Assembly: GCF_041021955.1 (NCBI RefSeq) | Contig: NZ_CP158375.1 | Span: 248,001-312,000 of the forward strand | Direction: 5' to 3' | Length of the DNA stretch: 64,000 nucleotides | Source: Caulobacter sp. 73W | Lineage (GTDB): Bacteria; Pseudomonadota; Alphaproteobacteria; Caulobacterales; Caulobacteraceae | Shown here: positions 10,201 through 20,752 of the stretch, piece by piece | Layout: every line of letters begins with the position of its first letter | Position numbering within the stretch: position 1 is the first letter of the stretch | The notes under the pieces: generated by a model | What the model was told of the DNA's origin: nothing | Database searches by the model: none | The model's input: only the letters and a program-made list of their open reading frames with translations | Program-made: the position numbers and the translations under genes

Positions 10201-12969
10201 ATGCGGTTCGTAAAGCGTCTTTCGGCCAACGGTCGTGCAGCGGAGGTCGAGCTTCGCACGGTCGAGACCGCGGACGCCCTCGCGGGAATCCTGGCTCCCA
10301 AGAGCTGGTCCGACGCCCGCGTGCAGGCCTGGATCGACTGGGCCGCCCAGCTTCCCCACGACCTGCCCAAGGCCGACACGCCCAAGGCCCTGATCGCCGA
10401 ATCTCCCGCCGGCGCCCTGCTGGCCGGCGGCCCCGACCGCTACGCCCGCCGCCTCGCCGCCCACGGCCTGGCCCAAGGCCTGTTCGCCAAGGCCGCCGAC
10501 GCGCAGGTCTTCCGCGAGGAGCTGTTCGCCGCCCTGGCGCTGGGCCTCGTAGCCCCCGCCGCGCTCTCCGCCGCGCCGCGTAGCGAGACCGTCGCCCTCG
10601 ACGACCTGGAATTCACCGCCGCCGCCGGCCGTCACGTGGCCGATGTCCGCGCCGCCGCCTGCGCCGAGCGCGCCGCCCAGCATCTGGCCGGCCGCCTGGC
10701 CGCCGTCTCGGACGCCGTGATCCGCTGCGAAGGCGACGCCGCCGCCTGCGCCGATCCGCGCCGCAACACCGCCCTGGCCCGGGCCGCTCGAGCCGCGCGG
10801 GAAGCCGGCGCCGACGACGCCCAGATCGCCGACGCCATCCTGCTGGCCCGAACCGGCGCGGCGACCGTCGCCCTGGCTTCCCCCGCCCTGGCCGCTCCGT
10901 CGCGCCTGTTCGTCTTCGCCAGCCGCAAGGCGGTCGAGGCCGCCGAACCCGCCGCCCGCCGCGCCGCCCAGACGGGCTGGGAGACGGGCCGCCTGACCCT
11001 GGCCTTTGATCCTCTCGACGCCGCCGCCCTCACCGCCACCGCACCCCGCGCCGCGATCGACGTCCGCGGCTTCACGACCGAGGCCGGCTTCGACCTCGAC
11101 GGCTTCTCCCATGTGGTCCGCCTGTTCACGGCGGCCCTCGAGATTGAGCGCGCCGCCGCCGGTTTGAGCGCCAGCCGCATCGACCTGACCTTGGCCGGCT
11201 TGGGCGATTACATCGTCGGCCTCGGCCTGCCCTATGGCGCCGATGAAGGCCGCAAGGCCGCCGCCGCCGTCTATGCCCTGCTCGCGGCCGAAGCCTTCCA
11301 CGCCTCCGCCGAACTCGGCGCCGCCCCGGTGAGCGAGGACGACCGCGCCGCCGTGGCCGCGACCTTGCGCAAGCGCGCCCAGGCCGCCCGCAAGCTGAAG
11401 GGCGACATCGCCGCCCGCGCCGGCACGCTATTCAGCACCGCCGCCGATCACCCGGAAAAGCTGGCCCACGCGTCAGTCAGCGCCCTGTTCGACGACGCCG
11501 ACCTGGCCCTGCGCCTCGGCGCACCCCTGGGCGCCGCGCCCTGGACCGGCGCCATGACGGTGTCCGAGACCGCCGACGGCGAGATTGTCCCCGTCCTGTC
11601 CGACGCCGCCCTCAATGGCGCGGCCACCCTGGGCCTCAAGGATGACCTGCGCGCCCACGCCCTGGGCGTCGGCGACCTGCGCGAGGCTCCGGCCATCGAC
11701 CATGCCGCGCTGGAGGCCAAGGGCTTCACCGCCCACGAGGTCGCCGCCGCCGAAGCGATCCTGCCGCTGGCCGGCTCCCTGCGCGCCGCCTTCGCCCCGG
11801 CTGTCATCGAGGCCGGCTTCGTTTGCGACGTCCTCGGCGCCGACGGCGATGCGGTCATGGACCCGGATTTCGACACCCTGGCCTTCGCCGGCTTCACCGC
11901 CGCCGAGATCGCCGCCGCCGAGGCCCACGCCCTGGGCGCCCGCCGCCTGTCCGACGCCCCGTTCCTGGGCGAGAAGGCCCAGTCGGTGTTCGCGGAGCCG
12001 ACGGAGATCGCCCTGCCCGCCCGTCTGGCCATGACGCAGGCGATCGAGGCCTTTGTCTGCACGCCCGCCGTCTTCGCGCTGGAGCTGGATTTCGCCGACA
12101 CCCCGACCGAGGCCGCGCGCCTGCAGGCCGCCGCCGCCCGCGCCGGGCTCCGCGCCCTGCGCCTGACCCGCGCCGCCGCCCCGGCCAGCTTCGCCCTCGA
12201 CCTGCCCGAGATCGAGGAAGCGCCTCGCCGACGCCTGGAGGCCGCCCCGGAGGTCCGCGAGCGGATCGTCGAGAAGATCGTCGAGCGCGACCGCTCCCGT
12301 CGCAAGCTGCCCGACCGCCGCAAGGGCTACATCCAAAAGGCGGCCGTCGGCGGCCACAAGGTCTACATCCACACCGGCGAGTACGACGACGGCGAATTGG
12401 GCGAGATTTTCATCGACATGCACAAGGAAGGCGCCGCCTTCCGGTCGCTGATGAACAACTTCGCCATCGCAGTCTCCATCGGCCTGCAGCACGGCGTGCC
12501 CCTGGACGAGTTCGTCGAGGCCTTCGTCTACACCCGGTTCGAGCCGGCCGGCCCGGTGACCGGCAACGACTCGATCCGCTCGGCCACCTCGATACTCGAC
12601 TACATCTTCCGCGAGCTCGGCGTGTCCTATCTGGACCGCGACGACCTGGCCAACGCCGACCCGTCGGAGTTCAACGCCGACGGCCTGGGCGTCGGCAAGA
12701 ACGCGCCGGAGGGGGGCGAGGACGAAACGCCGCAGCCGGCCTCCAAATTCATCTCCAAGGGCTTCTCCCGCGGCGCGGCACCAGACAACTTGGTCTTGCT
12801 GCCCTTCGGCGGCCGCAAGGCTGAAAGCCCTACTACGGCGGGGGTTTCCGCTTCCATGTGCGCCTCATGCGGTGATCAGGCCGTGGTCCAGCGGGGCGGA
12901 ATGGCCGTCTGCGACACCTGCGGCGCACAGGCCGGACGATCCGACGGCGGGGCCATTAACTCGAATTAA
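10201..12969 (+). CDS. Degenerate class II ribonucleotide reductase (NrdJ)-like protein with intact C-terminal TSCPD-type domain
   Basis: A 922-residue protein that I read as a full-length but catalytically dead relative of B12-dependent NrdJ (usually about 1200 residues). Residues 703-815 ([20 protein letters not shown], then [20 protein letters not shown] and FEPAGPV.GNDSI) are nearly identical to the NrdJ C-terminal domain. The tail has a zinc-finger pair, C887-x2-C890 and C904-x2-C907, like the NrdJ end. Weaker collinear matches cover the rest: [20 protein letters not shown] (175-194), [20 protein letters not shown] with [12 protein letters not shown] (297-351), and [13 protein letters not shown] to [18 protein letters not shown] (498-574). 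The NPCSE finger loop and catalytic cysteines are not found. Alanine is very abundant upstream of residue 690. The start is the ATG at 10201 behind [15 protein letters not shown] resembles the NrdJ start. Two NrdR-like boxes lie upstream. Homology is firm, function unknown. Confidence 0.85.
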   Translation: MRFVKRLSANGRAAEVELRTVETADALAGILAPKSWSDARVQAWIDWAAQLPHDLPKADTPKALIAESPAGALLAGGPDRYARRLAAHGLAQGLFAKAADAQVFREELFAALALGLVAPAALSAAPRSETVALDDLEFTAAAGRHVADVRAAACAERAAQHLAGRLAAVSDAVIRCEGDAAACADPRRNTALARAARAAREAGADDAQIADAILLARTGAATVALASPALAAPSRLFVFASRKAVEAAEPAARRAAQTGWETGRLTLAFDPLDAAALTATAPRAAIDVRGFTTEAGFDLDGFSHVVRLFTAALEIERAAAGLSASRIDLTLAGLGDYIVGLGLPYGADEGRKAAAAVYALLAAEAFHASAELGAAPVSEDDRAAVAATLRKRAQAARKLKGDIAARAGTLFSTAADHPEKLAHASVSALFDDADLALRLGAPLGAAPWTGAMTVSETADGEIVPVLSDAALNGAATLGLKDDLRAHALGVGDLREAPAIDHAALEAKGFTAHEVAAAEAILPLAGSLRAAFAPAVIEAGFVCDVLGADGDAVMDPDFDTLAFAGFTAAEIAAAEAHALGARRLSDAPFLGEKAQSVFAEPTEIALPARLAMTQAIEAFVCTPAVFALELDFADTPTEAARLQAAAARAGLRALRLTRAAAPASFALDLPEIEEAPRRRLEAAPEVRERIVEKIVERDRSRRKLPDRRKGYIQKAAVGGHKVYIHTGEYDDGELGEIFIDMHKEGAAFRSLMNNFAIAVSIGLQHGVPLDEFVEAFVYTRFEPAGPVTGNDSIRSATSILDYIFRELGVSYLDRDDLANADPSEFNADGLGVGKNAPEGGEDETPQPASKFISKGFSRGAAPDNLVLLPFGGRKAESPTTAGVSASMCASCGDQAVVQRGGMAVCDTCGAQAGRSDGGAINSN

Positions 12970-13028
12970 GTGGCGCCGCAGCAGGGGCGGGACCAAATGG
13001 GACCGTAACCGCTGCTGGAGCGTATGTA

Positions 13029-13952
13029 ATGTCGCGTACCGCCTTCGCCCTCTCCGCCCTGATCCTGCTCGCCGCGAGCGGGAACGCGCACGCCCTTGCG
13101 CCGAATGGGGAAAAGGACGTGGCCCGCATGATCTCGCTCAGCGGGTCGTGCAGCGGATGTGATCTGTCCGGCAAGAAGCTGCTCAACGCCCGCATCAACG
13201 GGGCCAACTTCCAGAGCGCCAAGATGGTTGGCGCCGACATGCGCGGCGCCAAGATCGTCGGCTCCAACTTCGCCAGCGCCGACCTGTCGCGCGCCGACAT
13301 GCGCGGGGCCTACATCATGGGCGCCAACTTCCAGTCCGCCGAGCTGTCCGGCGCCCAGATGGAAGGCATCGAGGCTACCGGCTCCAACTTCGTCAGCGCC
13401 AGCCTGCGCCGCGTCGATCTGCGCAGCGCCGAGCTGCGGGGCGTCAACTTCACCAACGCCGAGCTGTCTGAAGCCGACCTGCGCCACGGCGAGCTGCACG
13501 GCGTGGTCCTGGTCAAGACCAACGCCAGCCGGGCCGACTTCCGCAATGCCGAAATGAACGGCTCCAACCTCAGTGGCGGCGACTTCTCCAATGCCGATTT
13601 CCGCAACGCCGACCTGACCGGCGCGGTCTTCAACGGCGGCGACTTCCGCGGCGCCAGCTTCCAGAACGCCGACCTCAGCGGCGTCTCGCTCCACGGCGCC
13701 GACCTGTCGCGGGCAAAGGGGCTGACCCAGGACCAGCTCGACGAAGCCTGCGCGAACGGCAGCACTCGCCTACCCTCCGGTCTCAGCGCCCGCGGCTGCA
13801 CCCGTCATCGCCGGATCGTCATCGACGCCGCGGAGGCGGGCCGCATCAAGGCCGAAGCCATGGCCGCCGCCGCCGAGGCCCGGGCCAACGCCGCCGCCAT
13901 GGTCCGCGCCGCTCCGCGGCCGCCGGCTCCGCCCAAGCCGCCGCGCAACTGA
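13029..13952 (+). CDS. Exported pentapeptide-repeat protein
   Basis: A 307-residue protein with a signal peptide (about 1-22, ending AHA), a CSGCDLSG segment, then some 38 tandem five-residue repeats of the A(D/N)LXX type (about residues 45-235). These should form a right-handed quadrilateral beta-helix. The C-terminal part (about 240-307) has a short Cys-containing linker (DEACANG, RGCTRH) and an Ala-rich then Pro-rich tail. Cytoplasmic relatives (Qnr, MfpA) mimic DNA; an exported one more likely binds an envelope partner, which I cannot name. GGAG lies about 10 bases before the ATG at 13029; the ATG at 13024 is followed at once by a stop. Confidence 0.85.
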   Translation: MSRTAFALSALILLAASGNAHALAPNGEKDVARMISLSGSCSGCDLSGKKLLNARINGANFQSAKMVGADMRGAKIVGSNFASADLSRADMRGAYIMGANFQSAELSGAQMEGIEATGSNFVSASLRRVDLRSAELRGVNFTNAELSEADLRHGELHGVVLVKTNASRADFRNAEMNGSNLSGGDFSNADFRNADLTGAVFNGGDFRGASFQNADLSGVSLHGADLSRAKGLTQDQLDEACANGSTRLPSGLSARGCTRHRRIVIDAAEAGRIKAEAMAAAAEARANAAAMVRAAPRPPAPPKPPRN

Positions 13953-13976
13953 TCCCCAAGCTTTGCGCCCAAAGAA

Positions 13977-14008
13977 AAACCCTCCGGCCCGCAAGCCGGA
14001 GGGTTTCT
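13977..14008. terminator. Bidirectional rho-independent terminator
   Basis: A hairpin with arms CCTCCGGC and GCCGGAGG around a short CCGCAA loop, flanked by AAA on the left and TTT on the right. It lies between convergent genes (pentapeptide protein and aspS) and can stop transcription from both sides. Confidence 0.85.
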
Positions 14009-14027
14009 TGTTTCAGGCTGTCGCCGA

Positions 14028-15857
14028 TCAGGCCTTGATCGGCGGGGCCGTGCGGATATGCAGCTCCTTCAGCTGACGCTCCTGCACCTCGGCCGGGGCG
14101 TTCATCAGCAGGTCCTGGCCCTGCTGGTTCAGCGGGAAGGCGATGACCTCGCGGATGGCGACCTGCTCGGCCAGCAGCATGACGATCCGGTCGATGCCCG
14201 GAGCCAGACCGCCGTGCGGCGGCGCGCCATAACGGAAGGCGTTCAGCATGCCGCCGAACTGCTCCTCGACCACTTCGGCGCCGTAGCCGGCGGTGGCGAA
14301 GGCCTTGAGCATGATCTCCGGCTTGTGGTTCCGGATCGCGCCCGAGCACAGCTCGTAGCCGTTGCAGACGATGTCGTACTGATAGGCGCGGATGGTCAGC
14401 GGGTCCTGGGTCTCCAGGGCCTCCAGACCGCCCTGCGGCATCGAGAACGGGTTGTGCGAGAAGTCGACGCGCTTCTCTTCCTCGTTCCACTCGAACATCG
14501 GGAAGTCGACGATCCAGCAGAACTTGAACTGGTTCTCGTCGACCAGCTTCAGCTCCGTTCCGACACGGGTACGGGCCAGGCCCGCGAACTTGGCGAACAC
14601 GGCCGGGTCGCCGGCCACGAAGAAGGCCGCGTCGCCCGAGCCGAGGCCCAGCGATTCCATCAGGGCTTGCGTCGGCTCGCCCAGGTTCTTGGCGATCGGA
14701 CCGCCCCAGCCGCCCTGGTCTTCCGACCAGAACACATAGCCCAGGCCCGGTTGGCCTTCGCCCTGCGCCCAGCTGTTCATGCGGTCGCAGAACGCGCGGC
14801 TGCCGCCCGTCGGCGCGGGGATCGCCCACACCTGGTTCTTCTCGTCCGCGCCCAGGATCTTGGCGAACAGGCCGAAGCCGCCGTCACGGAAGTGCGCCGA
14901 GACGTCCTGCATCTTGATCGGGTTGCGCAGGTCCGGCTTGTCGCTGCCGTACCAGGCCATCGACTGGGCGTAGGTCAGGCGCTCGAAGCCCTTGTGCTCG
15001 AACGATTGGCCGAAGTCGTTGGTGAAGGTGTGCGAGCCCGAGATCGGCGAAACCGGCTTGCCGTTCGAGAATTCCTCGAAGACGCCGTGCATCACCGGCT
15101 CGATGGCCGCGAACACGTCTTCCTGGGTGACGAAGCTCATCTCGACGTCGAGCTGGTAGAATTCCAGCGAACGGTCGGCGCGCAGGTCTTCGTCGCGGAA
15201 GCACGGGGCGATCTGGAAATAGCGGTCGAAGCCCGAGACCATCAGCAGCTGCTTGAACTGCTGGGGCGCCTGCGGCAGCGCGTAGAACTTCTCGGGATGC
15301 AGGCGCGACGGCACCAGGAAGTCGCGCGCGCCTTCCGGCGACGAGGCGGTCAGGATCGGCGTCTGGAACTCGTTGAAGCCCTGCGCGAACATGCGGTTGC
15401 GGATCGACTGGATCACACGGCTACGCAGCACGATGTTCTTGTGCAGCGTCTCGCGGCGCAGGTCGAGATAGCGGTGCTTCAGGCGGATCTCTTCCGGATA
15501 ATCCGGCTCGCCAAACACCGGCAGCGGCAGCTCGGCGGCTTCCGACAGCACCTCGACCGCCTTCACCCGAACCTCGACCTCGCCGGTCGGCAGGCCGGCG
15601 TTCACCGTCTCGGCCGAGCGGGCGATCACTTCGCCGTCGATCTTCAGCACGCTTTCGGTGCGCAGGCGCTCGACCACGTCGAAGCCCGGGGTTTCCGGGT
15701 GCAGCACCAGCTGGGTCAGGCCGTAGTGGTCGCGCAGGTCGATGAAGACCAGACCGCCGTGGTCGCGCTTGCGATGGATCCAGCCGGACAGGCGCACCTG
15801 GGCGCCGGTGTCGGAGGCGCGGAGCTGGCCGCAGGTATGAGAGCGATAGGCGTGCAT
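14028..15857 (-). CDS. aspS: Aspartyl-tRNA synthetase
   Basis: A 609-residue class IIb synthetase that charges tRNA-Asp (and, where AsnRS is missing, often tRNA-Asn). The order is an N-terminal OB anticodon-binding domain ([26 protein letters not shown]), a catalytic core with motif 2 ([20 protein letters not shown], the alphaproteobacterial wording), the bacterial GAD insertion, and motif 3 ([12 protein letters not shown]). The start is the ATG at 15857 ([12 protein letters not shown]), where homology begins; an in-frame extension to 15971 has no family match. Whether the enzyme is discriminating cannot be told from this window. Confidence 0.96.
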   Translation of the reverse strand: MHAYRSHTCGQLRASDTGAQVRLSGWIHRKRDHGGLVFIDLRDHYGLTQLVLHPETPGFDVVERLRTESVLKIDGEVIARSAETVNAGLPTGEVEVRVKAVEVLSEAAELPLPVFGEPDYPEEIRLKHRYLDLRRETLHKNIVLRSRVIQSIRNRMFAQGFNEFQTPILTASSPEGARDFLVPSRLHPEKFYALPQAPQQFKQLLMVSGFDRYFQIAPCFRDEDLRADRSLEFYQLDVEMSFVTQEDVFAAIEPVMHGVFEEFSNGKPVSPISGSHTFTNDFGQSFEHKGFERLTYAQSMAWYGSDKPDLRNPIKMQDVSAHFRDGGFGLFAKILGADEKNQVWAIPAPTGGSRAFCDRMNSWAQGEGQPGLGYVFWSEDQGGWGGPIAKNLGEPTQALMESLGLGSGDAAFFVAGDPAVFAKFAGLARTRVGTELKLVDENQFKFCWIVDFPMFEWNEEEKRVDFSHNPFSMPQGGLEALETQDPLTIRAYQYDIVCNGYELCSGAIRNHKPEIMLKAFATAGYGAEVVEEQFGGMLNAFRYGAPPHGGLAPGIDRIVMLLAEQVAIREVIAFPLNQQGQDLLMNAPAEVQERQLKELHIRTAPPIKA

Positions 15858-16257
15858 GAGGGGCGTCGGAATCTTCAAGAAGGCGCTGATTTGCGAGCCG
15901 CGGAAGGGCGCATGACAGGCCGGTGATGTCAAGGTTTCGGGGGCGCCGAGAATGGCGGAAGCGCCTAGCATCCATCGACAGGTTCAGGATGACGACGCCA
16001 GCGAACACCCACCTTCGTCATGCTGAGCGGGAGCGAAGCGACCCGTCGAAGCACGCAACACCGCCCCAATACCTCCCCTCCACCCAGCCAGCCCCCGCCT
16101 CTCAAGACAAAACCCGCCCTGCGAACCGCTCTCAGAAGCCGCCTGCTCGTCCACAACTTGGCGAAGTCCTCCACACCCCGTCGCAGGGAGGACATCGACC
16201 TGCCACAGAAGTCCCGTTAAGGTCAGAACGTAATTAACGACTTGGACGTCAGCGCGT
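15858..16257. other. 400-base intergenic region between aspS and hdaA
   Basis: This divergent gap is the only gene-free stretch above 300 bases. It contains a paired REP-like repeat (15967-16056), a pyrimidine-rich CCTCCCCTCCACCC segment with no coding look, and a few TCCACA strings (near 16152 and 16174) that are poor DnaA-box matches. AT-richer sequence (GTTAAGG...TAATTAACG, about 16215-16240) just before hdaA probably holds its promoter. I see no RNA gene or short ORF with a credible start. Confidence 0.5.
15967..16056. repeat. Paired REP-like intergenic repeat
   Basis: Two related units face each other. The left one (15967-15995), read on the minus strand, is TCGTCATCCTGAACCTGTCG followed by ATGGATGC. 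The right one (16013-16056, plus strand) begins CTTCGTCATGCTGAGCG and continues GAGCGAAGCG. Both match the widespread TCGTCATCCTGAnC...CGAAGGATGC type of extragenic palindrome in proteobacteria. No transposase accompanies them. Confidence 0.6.
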
Positions 16258-16933
16258 TTGGCTCGGCAACTAAGACTGAAGCTTAAGAGGCCTCCCTCCT
16301 TTGCGCGGGAAGACTTCGTGACGTCTCCCACCAACAGTGAAGCTTTGCGCGCGCTCGAACTCCTGGCCTTCCTGGCACGGCGGTTGCCTCGCCCTGATCG
16401 GCCCCGCCGGCGTGGGCAAAAGCCATCTGGCCCGCGAATGGGCCGCCCGCGTCGACGCCGTCGCCCCCACCCGCAAGGAGCCGGCGGACCTGGCCTCCCT
16501 GCCCGGCCGTCCCGTCCTGCTGGAGAACGCCGACAGCTGGGTGACCGACGAGGCGATGTTTCACCTGATCAACATGGCGGCCCAGCACGGCGGTTCGCTG
16601 CTGCTCACCTCGCGCACTCCGCCGATGGAATGGGCGGCCCGCCTGCCCGACCTGCGCTCGCGCCTCAACGCCATGCCGGTAGCGGAGATCGAGGAGCCGG
16701 ACGACATCGTCCTCGAAGGCGTGCTGCGGAAATTCTTCAGGGAGCGCAACATTCGCCCGGCCGAGGACGTCTACCCCTACCTGCTGCGCCGCATGGAGCG
16801 CTCGGTCCCCCAGGCCTTGGAGATCGTCAAGAAGCTGGATGAGGCGGCCGACGCCGAGCAAAAGGCGATTTCTCGCGTCCTCGCGCGGCAAATTCTTGAA
16901 AACGACACGGAAAACTTAGAACTTTTCGAGTGA
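16258..16933 (+). pseudogene. hdaA: hdaA, DnaA-related regulator of replication initiation, with an apparent +1 frameshift
   Basis: HdaA (Hda-like, DnaA AAA+ family) works with the sliding clamp to inactivate DnaA-ATP after initiation. The N-terminal part is read in one frame from a TTG at 16258 (ARQLRLKLKRPPSFAREDFV, containing the clamp-binding-type QLRL segment, then SPTNSEALRALE). The rest is in the next frame (WPSWHGGCLALIGPAGVGKS with Walker A, then LENAD, SRTPP and DLRSRLNAMP) and ends LENDTENLELFE at 16931. The switch falls at 16360-16363, where CTCC between GAA and TGG holds one base too many. An internal start at 16337 would give 198 residues lacking the clamp motif. Because HdaA is essential in Caulobacter, a sequencing error is as likely as a real lesion. 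Confidence 0.8.
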
Positions 16934-16975
16934 ATGGCTTCGACGACAGGCGATTGAAGCCCTTGAGAGCGTGAC

Positions 16976-19168
16976 ATGACCGATGTGATCCAGACTGCCC
17001 CGACCGAGCCCCAGCAGGCGCTCGACGAGGCCTTGCTGGGGTCGCCGGACCGCTTCATCAACCGCGAACTGTCCTGGCTGGCCTTCAACCGCCGGGTGCT
17101 TGAGGAGAGCCAGAACCCCCGCCACCCCCTGCTGGAGCGCCTGCGCTTCCTAGCGATCTCGGCGGGCAACCTCGACGAATTCTACATGGTCCGCGTGGCC
17201 GGCCTGAAGGGCCAGGTCCGCGAAGCCGTGCGCGCGGTCAGCCAGGACGGCCTGACCGCCGCCGAGCAGCTTTCGGCCATCAACGAATCGGCCGCTGAAC
17301 TGATGGCTGACCAGCAGGCGATCTGGAGCCAGATCCGCGCCGAATTGGCGTCCGAGAACCTGACCCTGCTCGACGCCAAGGACGTGACGCCCCGCGACCA
17401 CGCCAAGGCCGAGGAAATCTTCCTCTCGCGCATCTTCCCAGTGCTGACGCCCCTGGCCATCGACCCGGCCCACCCGTTCCCCTTTATCCCGAACCTGGGT
17501 TTCTGCCTGGCGCTCAAGCTCAAGCGCGTTGGCGACGGCAAGTCGCTTTACGCCCTGGTGCCCGTCCCGGCCCAGGTCGAGCGCTTCTGGCAACTGACCG
17601 AGCAGTCCAGCCGCTCGCGCAAGAGCGAACGCCGGATCATCGCCCTCGAATCCCTGATCATCCTGTTCCTCGACCACATCTTCCCCGGTTACGAGGTCGA
17701 GGGCCGCGGCCTGTTCCGCCTGATCCGCGACAGCGACGTGGAAATCGAGGAAGAAGCCGAAGATCTGGTGCGCGAGTTCGAGGCGCGCCTGAAGAAGCGC
17801 CGCCTGGGCTCGGTCGTCCGCGCCAAGCTGCAGACGGCAATGCCGCAGGACCTGCGCGACTTCATCATCGAGGGCCTGCGCGCCGAGCCGCAGGATGTGG
17901 TTCTGGTCGACGGCAAGCTGGGCCTGGCCCAGATGACCCAGCTGATCCCGTCGCACCGGCCGGAGTTGAAATTCCCGCCCTTCCAGGCCCGCTTCCCCGA
18001 GCGGATCCGCGACCACGGCGGCGATTGCTTCGCCGCCATCCGCGAGAAGGACATCCTGGTCCACCACCCGTTCGAAAGCTTCGACGTGGTGGTCCAGTTC
18101 CTTAAACAGGCCGCCCGCGACCCCAACGTCCTGGCGATCAAGCAGACCCTGTACCGGACCAGCGCCGACAGCCCGATCATCGCCGCCCTGATCGAGGCGG
18201 CCGACAACGGCAAGTCCGTCACCGCCGTGGTCGAGATCAAGGCCCGCTTCGACGAGGAAGCGAACCTGAAATGGGCCAAGGACCTGGAGCGCGCCGGCGT
18301 CCACGTCGTCTTCGGCTTCGTGGAGTACAAGACCCACGCCAAGGTCAGCGTCGTGGTCCGCCGCGAGGGCGACCAGCTGCGCACCTACTGCCACTTCGGC
18401 ACGGGCAACTATCACCCGCAGACGGCCAAGGTTTACACCGACCTGTCGCTGTTCACGACCGATCCGGCCATGGCCCGGGACGCGGGGCTGCTGTTCAATT
18501 TCATCACAGGCTACGCCCGGCCCGAACGGCTGGAGAAGCTGTCCTTCTCGCCGATCACCCTCAAGGACGATCTGCTGGGCATGATCGCCCGCGAGGCGGA
18601 GAACGCCCGCGCCGGCAAGCCCGCCGCCATCTGGGCCAAGCTCAACAGCCTGGTGGACTCCACGGTCATCGACGCCCTCTACGCGGCCAGCCAGTCGGGC
18701 GTGGAGATCGACCTGGTCATCCGCGGCATCTGCTGCCTGCGCCCAGGCATCAAGGGCCTGTCCGAGAACATCCGGGTCAAGAGCATCGTCGGCCGGTTCC
18801 TGGAGCACTCGCGCGTCGTCGCCTTCGCCGACGGCCATCCGATGCCCAGCGCCCACACCCGCGTCTTCATCTCCTCGGCCGACTGGATGCAGCGCAACCT
18901 CGACCGCCGGGTCGAAAGCCTGGTGCCGATCGAGAATCCGACCGTCCACCAGCAGGTCCTCAACCAGATCATGGTCGCCAACCTCAACGACGAGGCTCAG
19001 TCCTGGCGCCTCGACGCCGAGGGCGAATACGCCCGTGATCCGGCCTGGAACCACAAGGGCGCCTTCTCCGCTCATGATTACTTCATGACCAACCCCAGCC
19101 TGTCCGGCCGGGGGGCGCGTGTGAAGGACATGCCGCGAGCCTTTGACCACGTGGGCCCGCGCGGCTAA
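16976..19168 (+). CDS. ppk: Polyphosphate kinase 1
   Basis: PPK1 makes inorganic polyphosphate reversibly from ATP. The 730-residue length is normal. The N domain carries [19 protein letters not shown], the middle [11 protein letters not shown], and the catalytic C domains [54 protein letters not shown] (phosphorylated histidine) and [23 protein letters not shown]. The end reads [22 protein letters not shown]. It follows hdaA by 42 bases and precedes the exopolyphosphatase gene by 45, a polyphosphate pair with opposite activities. Confidence 0.96.
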   Translation: MTDVIQTAPTEPQQALDEALLGSPDRFINRELSWLAFNRRVLEESQNPRHPLLERLRFLAISAGNLDEFYMVRVAGLKGQVREAVRAVSQDGLTAAEQLSAINESAAELMADQQAIWSQIRAELASENLTLLDAKDVTPRDHAKAEEIFLSRIFPVLTPLAIDPAHPFPFIPNLGFCLALKLKRVGDGKSLYALVPVPAQVERFWQLTEQSSRSRKSERRIIALESLIILFLDHIFPGYEVEGRGLFRLIRDSDVEIEEEAEDLVREFEARLKKRRLGSVVRAKLQTAMPQDLRDFIIEGLRAEPQDVVLVDGKLGLAQMTQLIPSHRPELKFPPFQARFPERIRDHGGDCFAAIREKDILVHHPFESFDVVVQFLKQAARDPNVLAIKQTLYRTSADSPIIAALIEAADNGKSVTAVVEIKARFDEEANLKWAKDLERAGVHVVFGFVEYKTHAKVSVVVRREGDQLRTYCHFGTGNYHPQTAKVYTDLSLFTTDPAMARDAGLLFNFITGYARPERLEKLSFSPITLKDDLLGMIAREAENARAGKPAAIWAKLNSLVDSTVIDALYAASQSGVEIDLVIRGICCLRPGIKGLSENIRVKSIVGRFLEHSRVVAFADGHPMPSAHTRVFISSADWMQRNLDRRVESLVPIENPTVHQQVLNQIMVANLNDEAQSWRLDAEGEYARDPAWNHKGAFSAHDYFMTNPSLSGRGARVKDMPRAFDHVGPRG

Positions 19169-19213
19169 ACGCGTCTCAAGGATCGCCCTCCCCGGCGACG
19201 CCAGGAGCAATTT

Positions 19214-20752
19214 GTGCTGACGACCCGCGGCTTTCGGGACAACTGGCTGACGCCCGCGGCGCGCCATTCGGCGACGTCCGAGGCCGCGCCTCAGGATGCG
19301 GCCGTCATCGACATCGGCTCCAACTCCGTCCGCCTGGTGCTGTACCGGCTGGAAGGCCGGGCGATCTGGACCATCTTCAACGAAAAGGTCCTGGCCGGCC
19401 TGGGCCGCGACCTTGCCGTAACCGGCAAGCTGTCGCCCGAAGGCTCCGCCGCCGCCCTGGCCGCCATCCGCCGCTTCCGGGCCGTCCTGGACGCCGTGAA
19501 GCCCGCCCAGACCTTCGTGGCCGCCACCGCCGCCGTCCGCGACGCCACCGACGGCCCTGACTTCCTGCGCCGCATCAAGGCCGAGGCCGACTTCACCGTC
19601 CGCTTGCTCTCGGGCGAGGAGGAAGGCCGCTACGCCGCCCTCGGCGTCCTGGCCGGCGACCCGACGTCCCAGGGCGCTGTCGGCGATCTGGGCGGCGCCA
19701 GCCTGGAACTGACCCGCCTGGGAGCCACCGGGGCCGGCGACGCCGTCTCCCTGCCGCTGGGCCCGTTCTCGCTGGGCCTGACCCAGAGCTTCGACTACGG
19801 CCGCGTCCGCAAGGCGGTCGACGCCGTCCTGGCGCCGGTGACCAAGCGCTTCCGTACCACGGACTTCCACGCCGTCGGCGGCGCCTGGCGCAACCTGGCT
19901 TTGATGCACATGCGGATGAGCGGCTATCCGCTGCAACTCGTCCACCAGTACGAGATGACCCGCGCCGAAGCCTTGGGCGCAGCCCGTTTCGTCGCAAGCC
20001 AGTCCAAGGAATCGCTGGAGCGTATTCCCGGCGTCTCCAAGAAGCGCGCCGAGACCATGCCCTACGCCGCCGTAGTGCTGGAGGCGCTGATCGAGCGCCT
20101 GAACGTGCAGACGGTCGCCCTGTCGGCCTTCGGCCTGCGCGAGGGTCTGCTGTTCGAGGCCATGCCGCCAAAGATCCGCATGCTCGATCCCCTGGTCGAA
20201 GGCTGCGCCACCCTCGGTGTCCACGACTTCGACGACACGCTGGAATCGGCGCTCGAGGCCTGGGTCGCCCCAGCCTTCGCCACCCTGCCCCCGCTGTTCG
20301 GCGACCGCGATCCGGTCCTGCTGGCCGCCGCCTGCCGCCTGGGCAACCTCGGGGCGCGCCTGCATCCCGATCATCGCGCCGACCTTGTCTTCGAGCAGGT
20401 TCTTCGCGCCCCGGTGGCCGGCATGAACCACGCCGAGCGCGGCTTCCTGGCGGCGGCGTCCTATGCCCGCCACAGCGGAACCTTCAATCCGCCCGAGCCG
20501 GAGACCCTGGCCCGCATCCTGTCGCCTGAGCGCACCCGCCGGGCTCGCGCCCTTGGCGCCGCCATCCGCTTGGGCAGCGACCTGTCAGGCCGCAGCGCGC
20601 CCCTGCTGGGACGCTCGCACCTGACCATCGATAAGGGAACGGTGCGCCTCAGCGCCGAACAGGGCTGGGCGGACATGCTGCTCGGCGAGCAGACAGCGAA
20701 GCGGGCCGGGACCCTGGCTCAGGTCCTCGGCCTCAAGCTTCAGATCAGCTAG
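19214..20752 (+). CDS. ppx: Exopolyphosphatase / Ppx-GppA family phosphatase
   Basis: A 512-residue ASKHA-fold phosphatase that releases phosphate from polyphosphate ends and may also act on pppGpp. After about 30 variable residues the phosphate-1 loop AAVIDIGSNSVRLVLYRL appears. It is followed by TAAVRDATDGPDFL, LLSGEEEGRYAALGV, the phosphate-2 loop GDLGGASLEL and HAVGGAWRNLA. A C-terminal HD-like helical part contains MNHAERGFLAAASYARHSG. The start is a GTG at 19214 with AGGAG about 8 bases upstream. Its TAG stop shares CTAG (20749-20752) with convergent rnd. Confidence 0.92.
   Translation: MLTTRGFRDNWLTPAARHSATSEAAPQDAAVIDIGSNSVRLVLYRLEGRAIWTIFNEKVLAGLGRDLAVTGKLSPEGSAAALAAIRRFRAVLDAVKPAQTFVAATAAVRDATDGPDFLRRIKAEADFTVRLLSGEEEGRYAALGVLAGDPTSQGAVGDLGGASLELTRLGATGAGDAVSLPLGPFSLGLTQSFDYGRVRKAVDAVLAPVTKRFRTTDFHAVGGAWRNLALMHMRMSGYPLQLVHQYEMTRAEALGAARFVASQSKESLERIPGVSKKRAETMPYAAVVLEALIERLNVQTVALSAFGLREGLLFEAMPPKIRMLDPLVEGCATLGVHDFDDTLESALEAWVAPAFATLPPLFGDRDPVLLAAACRLGNLGARLHPDHRADLVFEQVLRAPVAGMNHAERGFLAAASYARHSGTFNPPEPETLARILSPERTRRARALGAAIRLGSDLSGRSAPLLGRSHLTIDKGTVRLSAEQGWADMLLGEQTAKRAGTLAQVLGLKLQIS

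Noticed and set aside
12955..12971. CtrA-like site TTAA-N6-TTAA before the pentapeptide gene
   Set aside because: The spacing is 6 rather than 7 and the bases are part of the last codons and stop of the upstream gene (Asn-Ser-Asn-stop).
13029..13952. Qnr/MfpA-type topoisomerase protection protein
   Set aside because: The pentapeptide protein has a signal peptide, so a cytoplasmic DNA-mimic role is unlikely.
14058..15926. 622-codon plus-strand frame opposite aspS
   Set aside because: Antisense of a conserved synthetase; the translation is repetitive Arg/His/Leu/Val with no domain pattern.
16145..16185. DnaA boxes in the hdaA upstream region
   Set aside because: TCGTCCACA and similar strings miss two or more conserved positions; too weak to claim.
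16215..16241. CtrA box in front of hdaA (TTAA...TTAAC)
   Set aside because: The two TTAA strings are 13 bases apart, not 7.
17150..20473. Very long minus-strand open frame of 1107 codons opposite ppk and ppx
   Set aside because: It is a GC-skewed antisense frame with His/Gly/Asp-rich low-information sequence and no family match; ppk and ppx on the plus strand are certain.
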